Below, in pieces: positions 50,727 to 59,446 of a stretch of 64,000 nucleotides of DNA. Below the pieces are notes generated by a model. That model was not told the DNA's origin and ran no database searches. It was given only the letters and a program-made list of their open reading frames with translations. Position 1 is the stretch's first letter. Every line of letters starts with the position of its first letter. Position numbers and translations under genes: made by a program. Origin of the DNA: Planktophila sp965267775. Lineage in GTDB: Bacteria; Actinomycetota; Actinomycetes; Nanopelagicales; Nanopelagicaceae. The stretch lies in NCBI GenBank assembly GCA_965267775.1, contig OZ254140.1:248001-312000 (forward strand). Reading direction: 5' to 3'.

Positions 50727-51520
50727 TTGAAGGTGCGGATTGCCAGGATTGTTCCCACGACGAGCCATATGCCAATAATGGCAAAGGTTCGCCCAGTCTC
50801 CCAATTGCCGGCGATTTCACGCGTAGCAAAGTTATCGGGAAGGAAGATTGAGCGCATTCCCTGAGTCAGCCACTTGAGAGGGAAAATCGCGGCAATCTGC
50901 TGCATCCACTTAGGGAGATCAGTGAAGATAAAAAAGACTCCGCTAAAAAACTGCAAGATGATGACAACAGGGGAGACGATTGCAGATGCCCCTCGAGCGT
51001 TCTTAGGAACACTAGAAAATGCAACGCCGAGAATTGTTGAGACTAGTGAGCCGAGAATTAAGAGAGCGGCGAAGAGCGCCCACTTACTTGCCTGCGTTGG
51101 AAGATTCACTCCGAAGAATGCAACGCCAGCGGCGAGAAGCAATACCACTTGAATCACCATGCTCATTGTTACAACTATTGCTTTACCGATGAAGTAGCTC
51201 GCAGCAGGCATTGGAGTACCACGTAAACGCTTCAGTGCGCCCAAATCGCGCTCTACCGGGATAAAGATTGCGATCTGCTGAAAGCCAGTATTAACAAGGG
51301 CTGATGCAATCATTCCAGCGACAAAGTATTGGCTAAAGGTCACACCTGGCGCGATCTTGGTACTAAATACAGATCCGAAGATCGCAAGAAGGATTAATGG
51401 AAAGAGAAGAGTGAAGACGACAGATTCCTTCTGACGGAAGAATTGTTTAATCTCAAGGCCACCGCGCTTGAAGCCGATAGCGAGAGCTCCAGGAAGTTTC
51501 TTATTCATGGGTTGCTCCAA
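50711..51520 (-). CDS. ABC-2 type transporter permease
   Basis: A 269-residue permease with about six helices, of the DrrB/ABC-2 export family. FFRQKESVVFTLLFPLILLAIFG, an amphipathic coupling region FIPVERDLGALKRLRGTPM and GVFFIFTDLPKWMQQIAAIFPLKWLTQGMR are typical. It overlaps the ATPase gene by 20 bases. Substrate unknown; exports of lipids, drugs or polymers are common for the group. Confidence 0.88.
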   Translation of the reverse strand: MEQPMNKKLPGALAIGFKRGGLEIKQFFRQKESVVFTLLFPLILLAIFGSVFSTKIAPGVTFSQYFVAGMIASALVNTGFQQIAIFIPVERDLGALKRLRGTPMPAASYFIGKAIVVTMSMVIQVVLLLAAGVAFFGVNLPTQASKWALFAALLILGSLVSTILGVAFSSVPKNARGASAIVSPVVIILQFFSGVFFIFTDLPKWMQQIAAIFPLKWLTQGMRSIFLPDNFATREIAGNWETGRTFAIIGIWLVVGTILAIRTFKWDRE

Positions 51521-52355
51521 TCATTGAGAGATATACATCTTCTAAAGTAGGGCGATGAACGCTGAGTTCAGGAACTTCTCCACCGAATTGCGCTGACAAG
51601 TTCTTTACAAACTCAGTCGGTGCATCGGTCTGTGCGCTCTTGGAAATCCCGCCTTCGCTCCACGTAATAGTTGCTTGTGCGTGTGCACGCCCACCAAGGA
51701 GAGCCGGGGTTGATACCTCAAGAATCTCGCCATGGTTCATCACTGCGACGCGATCTGCAAGTGCCTCTGCCTCATCGAGATAGTGAGTAGTCAGAAGAAT
51801 CGTTGTTCCCTCATCTTTAAGTTTGCGAATCAATAACCAGAAAGCGCGGCGTGCCTCAGGATCAAATCCTGTTGTTGGCTCATCTAAGAAGAGAAGTTCT
51901 GGACGGCCGATTATTCCAAGTCCCACATCGAGGCGACGTCGCTGGCCACCTGACAAAGTGCGCGCACGATCGTCTGCCTTCTCTTCCAAGCCGACAAGTG
52001 CAATGACCTCTTCAATGTTACGTGGATTGGAGTAGTAGCTAGCAAAGTGTGTCAGCGCTTCACGAGGTGAAAGCTCAAGGGTGTCATTGGAACTCTGCAG
52101 AACAATGCCGATGCGATTTCTCCAGGCAAGTGCCTCACCGCCTTTAATAGAAGGGTCTGTATCGAGGACAGAGACAGTGCCCGCGTCTGCGGTGCGAAAA
52201 CCTTCGAGAATCTCAACAGTCGTCGTCTTACCGGCGCCATTGGGTCCGAGAATCGCAAAGATCTCGCCATGTTCGATAGTCAGGGATAACTCTTTTACTA
52301 CTGTGAGGGCGCCATAGCTCTTTCGCAAGCCATCTACCTTGATTGCAGGCTTCAT
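51501..52355 (-). CDS. ABC transporter ATP-binding protein (DrrA-like)
   Basis: A 284-residue ATPase pairing with the ABC-2 permease. Walker A GPNGAGKTTT, Q-loop near VLQSS, signature LSGGQRRRLDVGLG, Walker B ELLFLDEPTTGFDP and switch His in LLTTHYLDEAEAL. The C-terminal 60 residues (TITWSEGGISKSAQTDAPTE) are the extra domain seen in DrrA-type exporters. First gene of a three-gene minus-strand unit. Confidence 0.92.
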   Translation of the reverse strand: MKPAIKVDGLRKSYGALTVVKELSLTIEHGEIFAILGPNGAGKTTTVEILEGFRTADAGTVSVLDTDPSIKGGEALAWRNRIGIVLQSSNDTLELSPREALTHFASYYSNPRNIEEVIALVGLEEKADDRARTLSGGQRRRLDVGLGIIGRPELLFLDEPTTGFDPEARRAFWLLIRKLKDEGTTILLTTHYLDEAEALADRVAVMNHGEILEVSTPALLGGRAHAQATITWSEGGISKSAQTDAPTEFVKNLSAQFGGEVPELSVHRPTLEDVYLSMIGATHE

Positions 52356-52361
52356 GTACCT

Positions 52362-52367
52362 ACTGTA
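52362..52367 (-). promoter_or_regulatory. Leaderless -10 hexamer of the ABC exporter genes
   Basis: On the minus strand TACAGT, spacer AGGTAC (6 nt), then ATG at 52355. Confidence 0.6.
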
Positions 52368-52399
52368 TTGGTTTCGATTCGCCGAAAGTAGTCAATGTA

Positions 52400-52735
52400 A
52401 TGGAAAATACATCTGTGAGCCCGCGTAAGAATTACCCCAAGAATCGACGCCCTAATACCGGCGTTGATGAAGAGCCTCGCGGCGTTCCTTCAAACCAAAT
52501 CTTTGTAGAAGATGAGCAAGGTCTCTGGATTGTCCGTAAGTTGACAGGTTCAGCGGCAAATAAGCCCTATCGCTGTCCTGGATGCGATCAGTTGATTCCT
52601 ATGGCTACCCCGCACACAGTTGCATGGCTCGATGGCGATGAGGAAGGTCGTCGCCATTGGCATAACGCATGTTGGGATAAGCGCGGAAAGCGCCGACCAA
52701 ATACCGAGCGCACTCGCAATGCGCCTCGTTATTAA
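52400..52735 (+). CDS. Conserved actinobacterial Cys/His-motif protein, unknown
   Basis: A 111-residue basic protein. After a Lys/Arg/Asn/Pro-rich start comes a core WIVRKLTGSAANKPYRCPGC, then DQLIPMATPHTVAWLDG and RRHWHNACWDKRGKRR. The CxxC and the HWHxxCW set look like a zinc site. Proteins of this kind are widely annotated in Actinobacteria without a proven role, sometimes misleadingly as ATP/GTP-binding. It abuts the aldehyde dehydrogenase stop on the other strand. Confidence 0.75.
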   Translation: MENTSVSPRKNYPKNRRPNTGVDEEPRGVPSNQIFVEDEQGLWIVRKLTGSAANKPYRCPGCDQLIPMATPHTVAWLDGDEEGRRHWHNACWDKRGKRRPNTERTRNAPRY

Positions 52736-54205
52736 TTAAGAGAGTCGACCTCGCAAGACCGTCAGCAACTTCACGACAAGTGAATCAACCTTTGGCGTGC
52801 GCTTAAAGCTTGTGATGGGCAACGGCAATTGGAAGCGGGCACGGACAATAGAGCGTGGATAGGTAAATTCAAGGAGACCTTCAGGTCCATGAATGCGGCC
52901 ATAGCCAGAATCTTTAGTGCCACCGAATGGGATCGATGCAACCGCTGCAAATGAAATCACAGAGTTGATTGCAACCATTCCACACTGTAATTGCGATGCA
53001 ATCCAGCGACCTTGGCGACGAGACCATACTGAGGCACCAAGTCCATATCGAGATGCATTCGATAGCTCAATTGCAGTCTCCATATCTGGAACTCGATTGA
53101 TCACAATTGTTGGACCAAATGTCTCTTCGGTCATCGCAGTTGAATCTTCAGGAACCTGGAGAAGAACTACTGGCTGAACAAAGCGATTGCCAACTGATTG
53201 AGTGCCACCAACAACTGGGATGCCACCCTTCTTCTCAGCATCGCGGATATGAGACTTAATAATCTTGAGCTGAGAAGGCATCGTTGCAGGACCGTAATTG
53301 GCCTCTTCTGGATTACCCGCATGAATTGTCTTTGCGAGTGCAATGACCTTCTCAGTAAAGATATCTGCGATGTTCTCATCGACATAGACGCGTTCTGCGC
53401 CGATACAAGTCTGGCCGCCATTGGAAAATGCTGACCAGACTGTTGCATCTGCAGCTAATGAAATATCGGCATCGCGCGCGACAATAACCGGATCCTTGCC
53501 ACCGCATTCAGCAATAACTGGTGTCAACGTCTCGGCACAGAGTGCCGCCACCTTCTTCGCAGTTGCAGTCGAACCGGTAAATGCCAACTTCTTCACACCG
53601 CTTGTGCAGAGCGCAGCTCCTGTCTCGCCAAAGCCTGTAACAACTTGGAAGAACTCAGAGCTTCCTGATGCATGCTCAAAGAGCTCTGCGAGTGCAACGC
53701 CAACGCCTGGTGTGTACTCACTTGGCTTAAAGACCACTGTATTTCCAGCAGCGAGTGCATATGCAATCGATCCCATAGGAGTAAAGACTGGATAGTTCCA
53801 AGGTCCAATAACTCCGACAACGCCAAGTGGTGAACGTTCAACAGTTGCTGACATATTTGCCATCAATGCACCAGGGGAGCGATGAGCAGTGCGTAGAACA
53901 GACTCTGCATGGCGAGCAGCCCAAGCAACGTGGTGGGCAGCAAGTGTGATCTCAAGCTTTGCATCAGAGTGTGGCTTACCTGTCTCAAGTGTGACTGTCT
54001 CTGCAAGAGAATCAATCTCGCTCAAGATTAAGCGGCTATAGGCAAGGAGAATCTTGCGACGGCCCTTGTGACCGAGTTCAACCCAACGCTGTGCGGCATC
54101 TGTTGCGAGCGTGACCGCTGCATAGACATCCTTCTCAGTTGCAATGGGATAAGTACCGGCAACTTCGCCAGTTACTGGATTCAGTGATTCGAACTTTTTA
54201 GCCAT
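52736..54205 (-). CDS. NAD(P)-dependent aldehyde dehydrogenase
   Basis: A 489-residue ALDH-superfamily oxidoreductase, likely acting on succinate semialdehyde or another aldehyde. Seen are WNYPVFTPMGSIAYALAAGN, TGSTATAKKVA, the catalytic Glu in ECGGKDPVIV, the catalytic Cys in NGGQTCIGAERVYV and EETFGPTIVI. The ATG at 54205 is chosen over a TTG two codons earlier because TACTCT ends exactly 6 nt before it. The substrate is not certain. Confidence 0.9.
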   Translation of the reverse strand: MAKKFESLNPVTGEVAGTYPIATEKDVYAAVTLATDAAQRWVELGHKGRRKILLAYSRLILSEIDSLAETVTLETGKPHSDAKLEITLAAHHVAWAARHAESVLRTAHRSPGALMANMSATVERSPLGVVGVIGPWNYPVFTPMGSIAYALAAGNTVVFKPSEYTPGVGVALAELFEHASGSSEFFQVVTGFGETGAALCTSGVKKLAFTGSTATAKKVAALCAETLTPVIAECGGKDPVIVARDADISLAADATVWSAFSNGGQTCIGAERVYVDENIADIFTEKVIALAKTIHAGNPEEANYGPATMPSQLKIIKSHIRDAEKKGGIPVVGGTQSVGNRFVQPVVLLQVPEDSTAMTEETFGPTIVINRVPDMETAIELSNASRYGLGASVWSRRQGRWIASQLQCGMVAINSVISFAAVASIPFGGTKDSGYGRIHGPEGLLEFTYPRSIVRARFQLPLPITSFKRTPKVDSLVVKLLTVLRGRLS

Positions 54206-54211
54206 AGCCAA

Positions 54212-54217
54212 AGAGTA
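54212..54217 (-). promoter_or_regulatory. Leaderless -10 hexamer of the aldehyde dehydrogenase gene
   Basis: On the minus strand TACTCT, spacer TTGGCT (6 nt), then ATG at 54205. Only 5 bp separate it from the opposing -10 of the hydrolase gene. Confidence 0.6.
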
Positions 54218-54222
54218 GTCAC

Positions 54223-54228
54223 TAGAAT
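54223..54228 (+). promoter_or_regulatory. Leaderless -10 hexamer of the alpha/beta hydrolase gene
   Basis: TAGAAT, spacer GCAGCT (6 nt), then ATG at 54235. It is back-to-back with the aldehyde dehydrogenase promoter. Confidence 0.65.
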
Positions 54229-54234
54229 GCAGCT

Positions 54235-54945
54235 ATGACGGAACCAATCCGCCCCAGCACCGTATTACCGGCTATTCGTACCCCTTTTACCCTCACTACC
54301 GCCGATGGTCAGACTCTTATCGGCGAGGTCAGTGCACCGATCGATAACCCAACAACGATGCTTCTCTGCCTTCACCCCAATCCCACCGGTGGCGGAATGA
54401 TGGATAGCCACATCTATAAGAAGGCGGCCAATCGCCTACCTTCAATGGCTGGCATAACAATTGTTCGCTTCAATACTCGTGGAACAACAAGTGAGGCTGG
54501 AACTAGTACTGGTGAATACGATGGTGGCCGCGCAGAGAAATTCGATGTGCAAGCTGCGATTGATTACTGCTTCGATGTTTTACATGCAAAGGAACTGTGG
54601 ATAGTTGGCTGGTCTTTTGGAACAGAGTTAGCGCTCTGCCATGCACGCGATCCACGAGTAAAGGGATTGATTCTCTTAAGTCCACCGCTGATGAAGACAG
54701 AAGATAGCGATCTTCAATTCTGGGCAGAAGATGGTCGACCTGTGACAGCGTTGGTTCCAGAGCACGATGACTATCTCAAACCTGATGAGGCGCGAAAGAG
54801 GTTCGCACTTATTCCGCAGATTGATCTGATTGCAGTAGATGGTGCAAAACATCTATGGGTTGGCGAGCCTTACGTACATCGAGTTTTAAGCGAGATTACG
54901 CGAATTATCGCACCATCTCGCTTGCCACTTCCTACAGAGCTTTAG
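54235..54945 (+). CDS. Alpha/beta hydrolase
   Basis: A 236-residue cytoplasmic alpha/beta hydrolase. LLCLHPNPTGGGMMDSH gives the oxyanion region, GWSFGTELAL carries the nucleophile Ser in GxSxG, Asp lies near ALVPEHDDYL and His near VDGAKHLWVG. It resembles small dienelactone-hydrolase/CocE-like proteins; substrate unknown. It converges on the AI-2E gene with a 3-bp gap. Confidence 0.85.
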   Translation: MTEPIRPSTVLPAIRTPFTLTTADGQTLIGEVSAPIDNPTTMLLCLHPNPTGGGMMDSHIYKKAANRLPSMAGITIVRFNTRGTTSEAGTSTGEYDGGRAEKFDVQAAIDYCFDVLHAKELWIVGWSFGTELALCHARDPRVKGLILLSPPLMKTEDSDLQFWAEDGRPVTALVPEHDDYLKPDEARKRFALIPQIDLIAVDGAKHLWVGEPYVHRVLSEITRIIAPSRLPLPTEL

Positions 54946-54948
54946 AAA

Positions 54949-56082
54949 TTAATTCTGCTCGGCGCGAGGGTAGACAACCTCTTCAAGAATCAAGATGATC
55001 GAAGCAGCTACCGGCACTGCTAATAGGCCACCGATGAGTCCAAGAAGTGAAGTACCGATAAGAGCAGAGACGATTGTGACTGCGCCAGGAACTGCCAAGG
55101 TGCGCTTCATAATCTTTGGAGTGACAAGGTAATTCTCAACTTGCACATAGAGCACGTAGGCAACGAAGGCGATAATTCCGATGGTCACTGATTGAGTCGC
55201 AGCAATCAGTGTGACAACACCGCAGCCAAGGAAGTGGCCAATCAGTGGAACTAAGCCACAAACAAAGACGATGATTCCTATCGTTATAGGGGATGGAAGC
55301 CCCAAAATTAGAGAGAGAATTGTTACGAAGAGCGAGGCGAGTGCCGATACGAGGATCTGACTTCCTACAAATGCGCCTACACGAGCAATGACGGCATTAG
55401 TTAAGAGAGTAATGCGTGGACGGCGAGTTGCAGGAACCATCTTCAGCGCAAGCTCTGTTGCTTGCGGAAGCGAAGTAATGAAATAGAGAGTCAATACCAA
55501 AATAGTAAGACCGGTAAATGTTCCAGAGAGAACGGTCTTGCCGACGCCGATGACTCCACCGAAGGCAGAGATCAAGAGAGTGCCATCAGAGGTAACACTG
55601 TTGAGCTTCTTCTGAATCGAATCAATGACACCGTATTGATCATTCAGAGATGCAATCTGAGGATTGGTCTTGAGATCTTGCAGCAAGGATGGTGCGATAT
55701 TGATTAAGTGTGCGCTCTGCTTTACAAGTGGCGGAACTATGAGCGCAAGGAATAATCCAACAAAGATAAGAACGCCAAGAAAGATGATTGTTACCGAAGC
55801 GGTGCGAGAGAGTCCGCGACGGCGAATCGCCTCAACGGCCGGATTGAGACCAGTCGCCAAGAAGAGCGCAACGAGAATGATGACAAAGACCTGGCTTGCA
55901 CTTGCGAGTGCTCTTAGGAGAACAAAGGCAGAGAGCGCACCTGCAGTTGCAACGAATCCGAAGTAGAAGGGGTGACCTCGATCGATGGGCGCACCAGCGT
56001 TTCCATAGTTAGGTGTGACCGGAGCCTCTTTACTTGCCGCTTTCTTAGAGGTTCTGCCACCAATTCGCTCTGAAATAGTCAT
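54949..56082 (-). CDS. AI-2E family transporter
   Basis: A 377-residue membrane protein of the AI-2 exporter (TqsA/YhhQ-like) family, about eight helices. LVALFLATGLNPAVEAIRRRG and GIIVFVCGLVPLIGHFLG are the conserved segments. Substrates differ across the family (AI-2, Na+/H+), so no function is claimed. The ATG at 56082 is chosen over a TTG six codons earlier because of the promoter placement. Confidence 0.88.
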   Translation of the reverse strand: MTISERIGGRTSKKAASKEAPVTPNYGNAGAPIDRGHPFYFGFVATAGALSAFVLLRALASASQVFVIILVALFLATGLNPAVEAIRRRGLSRTASVTIIFLGVLIFVGLFLALIVPPLVKQSAHLINIAPSLLQDLKTNPQIASLNDQYGVIDSIQKKLNSVTSDGTLLISAFGGVIGVGKTVLSGTFTGLTILVLTLYFITSLPQATELALKMVPATRRPRITLLTNAVIARVGAFVGSQILVSALASLFVTILSLILGLPSPITIGIIVFVCGLVPLIGHFLGCGVVTLIAATQSVTIGIIAFVAYVLYVQVENYLVTPKIMKRTLAVPGAVTIVSALIGTSLLGLIGGLLAVPVAASIILILEEVVYPRAEQN

Positions 56083-56087
56083 AGGTA

Positions 56088-56093
56088 ATTGTA
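56088..56093 (-). promoter_or_regulatory. Leaderless -10 hexamer of the AI-2E gene
   Basis: On the minus strand TACAAT, 5-nt spacer TACCT, then ATG at 56082. Confidence 0.5.
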
Positions 56094-56134
56094 TTCGCAA
56101 TTAGAAAGTGGTTGATAGATGAGAGAATGAGTTC

Positions 56135-57382
56135 ATGGCATTGAGAATCACAGGCGTCGGCGAGGAGATCGCAGCGGTCTCGGGGCTACCCTGGAATCAG
56201 AGCCTTGAGATCTGGCCAGAAGATCCACTCCTTGCGGAAAAGCGCGGTATCTCGCGCCACATCGTTCGCCTCGTGCGCTCTACCGATGACCCAGACTCTG
56301 AGGTCTATGCAGTTAAAGAGACCGTCTCAGAGTTTGCCAATCGCGAATACAAGATCTTGCGCGAGCTCAAGCAGCTCGATGCACCAAGTGTTCAATCTGT
56401 AGCCGTTGTTGAAGGCCGCACAGATAACGGTGGAGAAGAACTTCCCTGCGCACTCGTTACTCGCTTTCTGCCTTACTCCTTGCCTTATCGGGTTCTTTTA
56501 AGTGGAAAAGATGTCACCGCTGAAGATGTAACCCTGATGGCTAATGCACTTGCACTTCTCTTGGTGCGCCTTCACCTCCTTGGTTTCTGGTGGGGCGACT
56601 GTTCTCTTTCAAACACGCTATTTCGCAGAGACGCAGAAGGTTATGCCGCGTATCTCGTAGATGCTGAAACCGGCGAGTTCCAACGCTCTCTCTCAGATGG
56701 TCAGCGCGAACACGATCTTGAAATTGCACACTTCAACGTTGCTGCAGAGCTAGAAGATCTCGCTCTCTCTGGAGTTCTCTATCCGGGAATGGATCCAATC
56801 CGCGCAAGTAATGCGCTGATTAAGCGATACCACCGTTTATGGGCTGCTCTGAAAGAGCGACAAGTTCTCGATCCAACGGATCGCCACGCAGTTGAGCGCG
56901 CGATGCGCCAGTTGCACGATCTCGGTTTTGCAGTTGAAGAGGTCTCCGTGCAACTTGAAGAGGGCAATGAAACTTCAGGAAAGTTGTACTTCCAGCCAAA
57001 GTTGGTTGCAGCGGGATATCACAAGAATCGCTTACGTGAATTGATGGGACTTGAGACTGAAGAGTTGCAGGCTAAGCGTCTCCTTGCATCATTTGATCGC
57101 TATCGCGGCCGTGAGAAGTCTCCGAAGCCACCTATCCATGATTCTGCACGACGTTGGCTCCAAGAGGTTTTTAATCCAACAGTGTCACTGATTCCTGAGG
57201 ATATGCGCGGTCGTATTGAGAGTGCGCAGTTCTTCCATGAAGCCCTTGAACACCGCTGGTATTTGAGCGAGAAGGCCGGTCACGATGTCGGTCTTGAATT
57301 TGCAGCGCTCTCATATATCAATGAAATCCTGCCATCACGTCGAGACTCTGGTGTCGATATCACTGAAGGAAGTTCACTATGA
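56135..57382 (+). CDS. DUF4032 protein with kinase-like domain
   Basis: A 415-residue actinobacterial DUF4032 protein. The N-terminal half looks like a lipopolysaccharide/Kdo kinase-like fold: EVYAVKETVSEFANREYKIL has the ATP-site Lys and helix Glu, FWWGDCSLSNTLFRRD the catalytic Asp/Asn, and YLVDAETGEF the metal Asp. Kinase activity is inferred only from these residues. The C-terminal half contains the DUF4032-specific block (RELMGLETEELQAKRLL). The stop overlaps the CnoX-like ATG (ATGA), indicating coupling. Confidence 0.82.
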   Translation: MALRITGVGEEIAAVSGLPWNQSLEIWPEDPLLAEKRGISRHIVRLVRSTDDPDSEVYAVKETVSEFANREYKILRELKQLDAPSVQSVAVVEGRTDNGGEELPCALVTRFLPYSLPYRVLLSGKDVTAEDVTLMANALALLLVRLHLLGFWWGDCSLSNTLFRRDAEGYAAYLVDAETGEFQRSLSDGQREHDLEIAHFNVAAELEDLALSGVLYPGMDPIRASNALIKRYHRLWAALKERQVLDPTDRHAVERAMRQLHDLGFAVEEVSVQLEEGNETSGKLYFQPKLVAAGYHKNRLRELMGLETEELQAKRLLASFDRYRGREKSPKPPIHDSARRWLQEVFNPTVSLIPEDMRGRIESAQFFHEALEHRWYLSEKAGHDVGLEFAALSYINEILPSRRDSGVDITEGSSL

Positions 57383-58239
57383 CAACGCCACCAAATTTCG
57401 GACGCGCCTTTGATCTCAGTGGTTTAGGAAAGCCCCCGGTTGATACATCCATACCGCTTCCAGGTCTTGAGGTAAATGCAGCAAACCTCACCGCTGAATT
57501 CTTGCCGATGTCAGCGCAGAAGCCAGTTGTAGTTCTCTGTTGGTCTGCGCGCTCACCAGAATCTGTCGAGATGCTTCGCGATCTTGGAAAACTTGCTCTC
57601 GCTGATCAAGGTTCTTGGGTCCTGGCGCGTGTCAATATCGACGAGCAACCACAAGTGGCTCAAGCACTTCAGACTCGCACAATTCCTTATGGCTTAGTCT
57701 TCATTGCAGAACAGCCAATTCCATTTGTGGAGCAGGCTCTTAATGAAACTCAATTACGTGAAGTGATTACAAAGATTCTTACACTCGCAGCTCAACAAGG
57801 TATTGGTGAGGCGCCGGTTGAACAAGCAGAGCCAGAGGAAGATGAAGCAATTGAAGCTATCGATCGTGGTGATTTTGCAGCAGCTGAAGCCTCCTATAAA
57901 GCTCTCTTAGCTCGTAAGCCAAATGACCAATACGGCAAGATTGGATTGGCGCAGGTTCAATTGTTGATGCGTACAGATGGAGTCGATGCGGCCAAAGTCA
58001 TGCAGGATGCAATCGCAAAGCCAGATGATCTTGCAGTGCAGATGCAGTGCGCAGATGTTGAAATCATGCAGGGGGATCTTGAACAAGGATTTAAACGCCT
58101 TCTCAACCTCATCACAATCTATGCCGGCGATGAGCGTAAGCAAGTTAAAGAGCGATTGCTTGAACTCTTCGCCCTGGTCGATCCAGTAGATCCTCGAGTC
58201 ATCAAAGCCCGCACCTCTCTCGCGAACGCACTCTTCTAA
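57379..58239 (+). CDS. CnoX-like thioredoxin-fold/TPR chaperone
   Basis: A 286-residue protein. Residues about 38-135 form a thioredoxin fold without the redox CxxC (VVVLCWSARSPES in its place, cis-Pro in TRTIPYG). The rest is TPR-like helical repeats (DEAIEAIDRGDFAAAEASYKALL). This is the CnoX/YbbN layout, a holdase that shields proteins from oxidative damage and passes them to DnaK or GroEL. Coupled to the DUF4032 gene; the MFS gene starts directly after its stop. Confidence 0.86.
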   Translation: MTTPPNFGRAFDLSGLGKPPVDTSIPLPGLEVNAANLTAEFLPMSAQKPVVVLCWSARSPESVEMLRDLGKLALADQGSWVLARVNIDEQPQVAQALQTRTIPYGLVFIAEQPIPFVEQALNETQLREVITKILTLAAQQGIGEAPVEQAEPEEDEAIEAIDRGDFAAAEASYKALLARKPNDQYGKIGLAQVQLLMRTDGVDAAKVMQDAIAKPDDLAVQMQCADVEIMQGDLEQGFKRLLNLITIYAGDERKQVKERLLELFALVDPVDPRVIKARTSLANALF

Positions 58240-59442
58240 ATGAACGCTCCGGGCGGCCTCTCTTTAGAGCGTGAAAAGAAGCTACTTCACGCCCTTTTCT
58301 TCATCTTCGGCTTTGGAATCATGGCATGGGTACCACGCTTTCCTGAGGTCAAGGCAAACCTTGGATTAAGCAATGGCGCTTTCGGTTCCATCCTCACAAC
58401 AGGAGCAATTGGAGCTTTCACCGGACTACTCACCGTGGGACATATCGTCCATAAAGTTGGTGTGCGCAATGTAATGATTGCGGCAACAGTTCTTCTCTAT
58501 TCAGCATTCGCCGCAATTGTTCATATTCACTCTGCGACTCTCTTTATCGTTCTCAATATCGCGATTTCATTTGGAATCACAGCAACCCATATATCTATTA
58601 ACACTCAAGGGTTTCATATCCAAGAACGCAGCAAGGCAAATGTTGTTGTTAGTAGCGCTGGATACTGGAGCGCTGGAGCGCTCTTCACTGCAATCCTTTC
58701 AGGATTTCTAGTTGGCCACATCGGGCTCTCAGCTCATATCTCAGGGCTTTCGATCTTCTCTGCAGTGGCTACATTGGCTATTCTCTTTCAATTTGGTTCA
58801 ACTCTCGTTCCTCCCAATGAACATCCAGAGACTGATTACTCAATCAAAGATATCTTCACAACCTTCCACTTTGATTGGCGCGTCAGTATTGGTTTCGCAT
58901 GCGTTGTCTACCTCGAGTTCGCAATTGGCGATTGGGGGACAATCTTCACGAAAGAACGTTTTGAGGTGAGTGCCGGATTAAGCACTCTGCCATATATTGT
59001 CTTTACAATATTTATGATTGCTGGCCGACTTTCAATCCGACGACTTACCGATAAGTTCGCTACCCATGAACTCGCTCGAGTGATGACTCTCATCGCAGGA
59101 ATCGGATTCGTTACGACAATCTCTATTGCAACCCACCTGCCAGCAAGCGCACATTGGACTTCTTATGGGCTGGTCCTTTTTGGCTTTGCATTGGCGGGAA
59201 TAGGTTCCTCAATTCTCGGTCCGACATTTACCGCTGCAGCTAACCGCCGTTCACCCAATCCAAGTGCGGTAGTAATCGGCCAGCTAGGTGTGGCAAATAA
59301 CGTCATAACTACCGTCTTAAAGTGGCTTGTAGCAGGGGTTATTGGCGCAACGGCCTCGATTGGCCTCGCCTTAATGATTCCAGGAGTCCTGATGATTCTT
59401 GCCGCCTTCTTCACTCCCGTCATCAAAGAGGGCATGAAGTAA
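58240..59442 (+). CDS. MFS transporter (YbjJ/FucP-like)
   Basis: A 400-residue, 12-helix major facilitator. It opens LLHALFFIFGFGIMAWVPRFPEVKANLG, a pattern typical of the YbjJ-like group, and has a mid-loop at about 195-215. Substrate unknown. The ATG immediately follows the CnoX-like TAA, with no ribosome site, so it is probably coupled. It converges on glgB with a 4-bp gap. Confidence 0.87.
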   Translation: MNAPGGLSLEREKKLLHALFFIFGFGIMAWVPRFPEVKANLGLSNGAFGSILTTGAIGAFTGLLTVGHIVHKVGVRNVMIAATVLLYSAFAAIVHIHSATLFIVLNIAISFGITATHISINTQGFHIQERSKANVVVSSAGYWSAGALFTAILSGFLVGHIGLSAHISGLSIFSAVATLAILFQFGSTLVPPNEHPETDYSIKDIFTTFHFDWRVSIGFACVVYLEFAIGDWGTIFTKERFEVSAGLSTLPYIVFTIFMIAGRLSIRRLTDKFATHELARVMTLIAGIGFVTTISIATHLPASAHWTSYGLVLFGFALAGIGSSILGPTFTAAANRRSPNPSAVVIGQLGVANNVITTVLKWLVAGVIGATASIGLALMIPGVLMILAAFFTPVIKEGMK

Positions 59443-59446
59443 GTAA

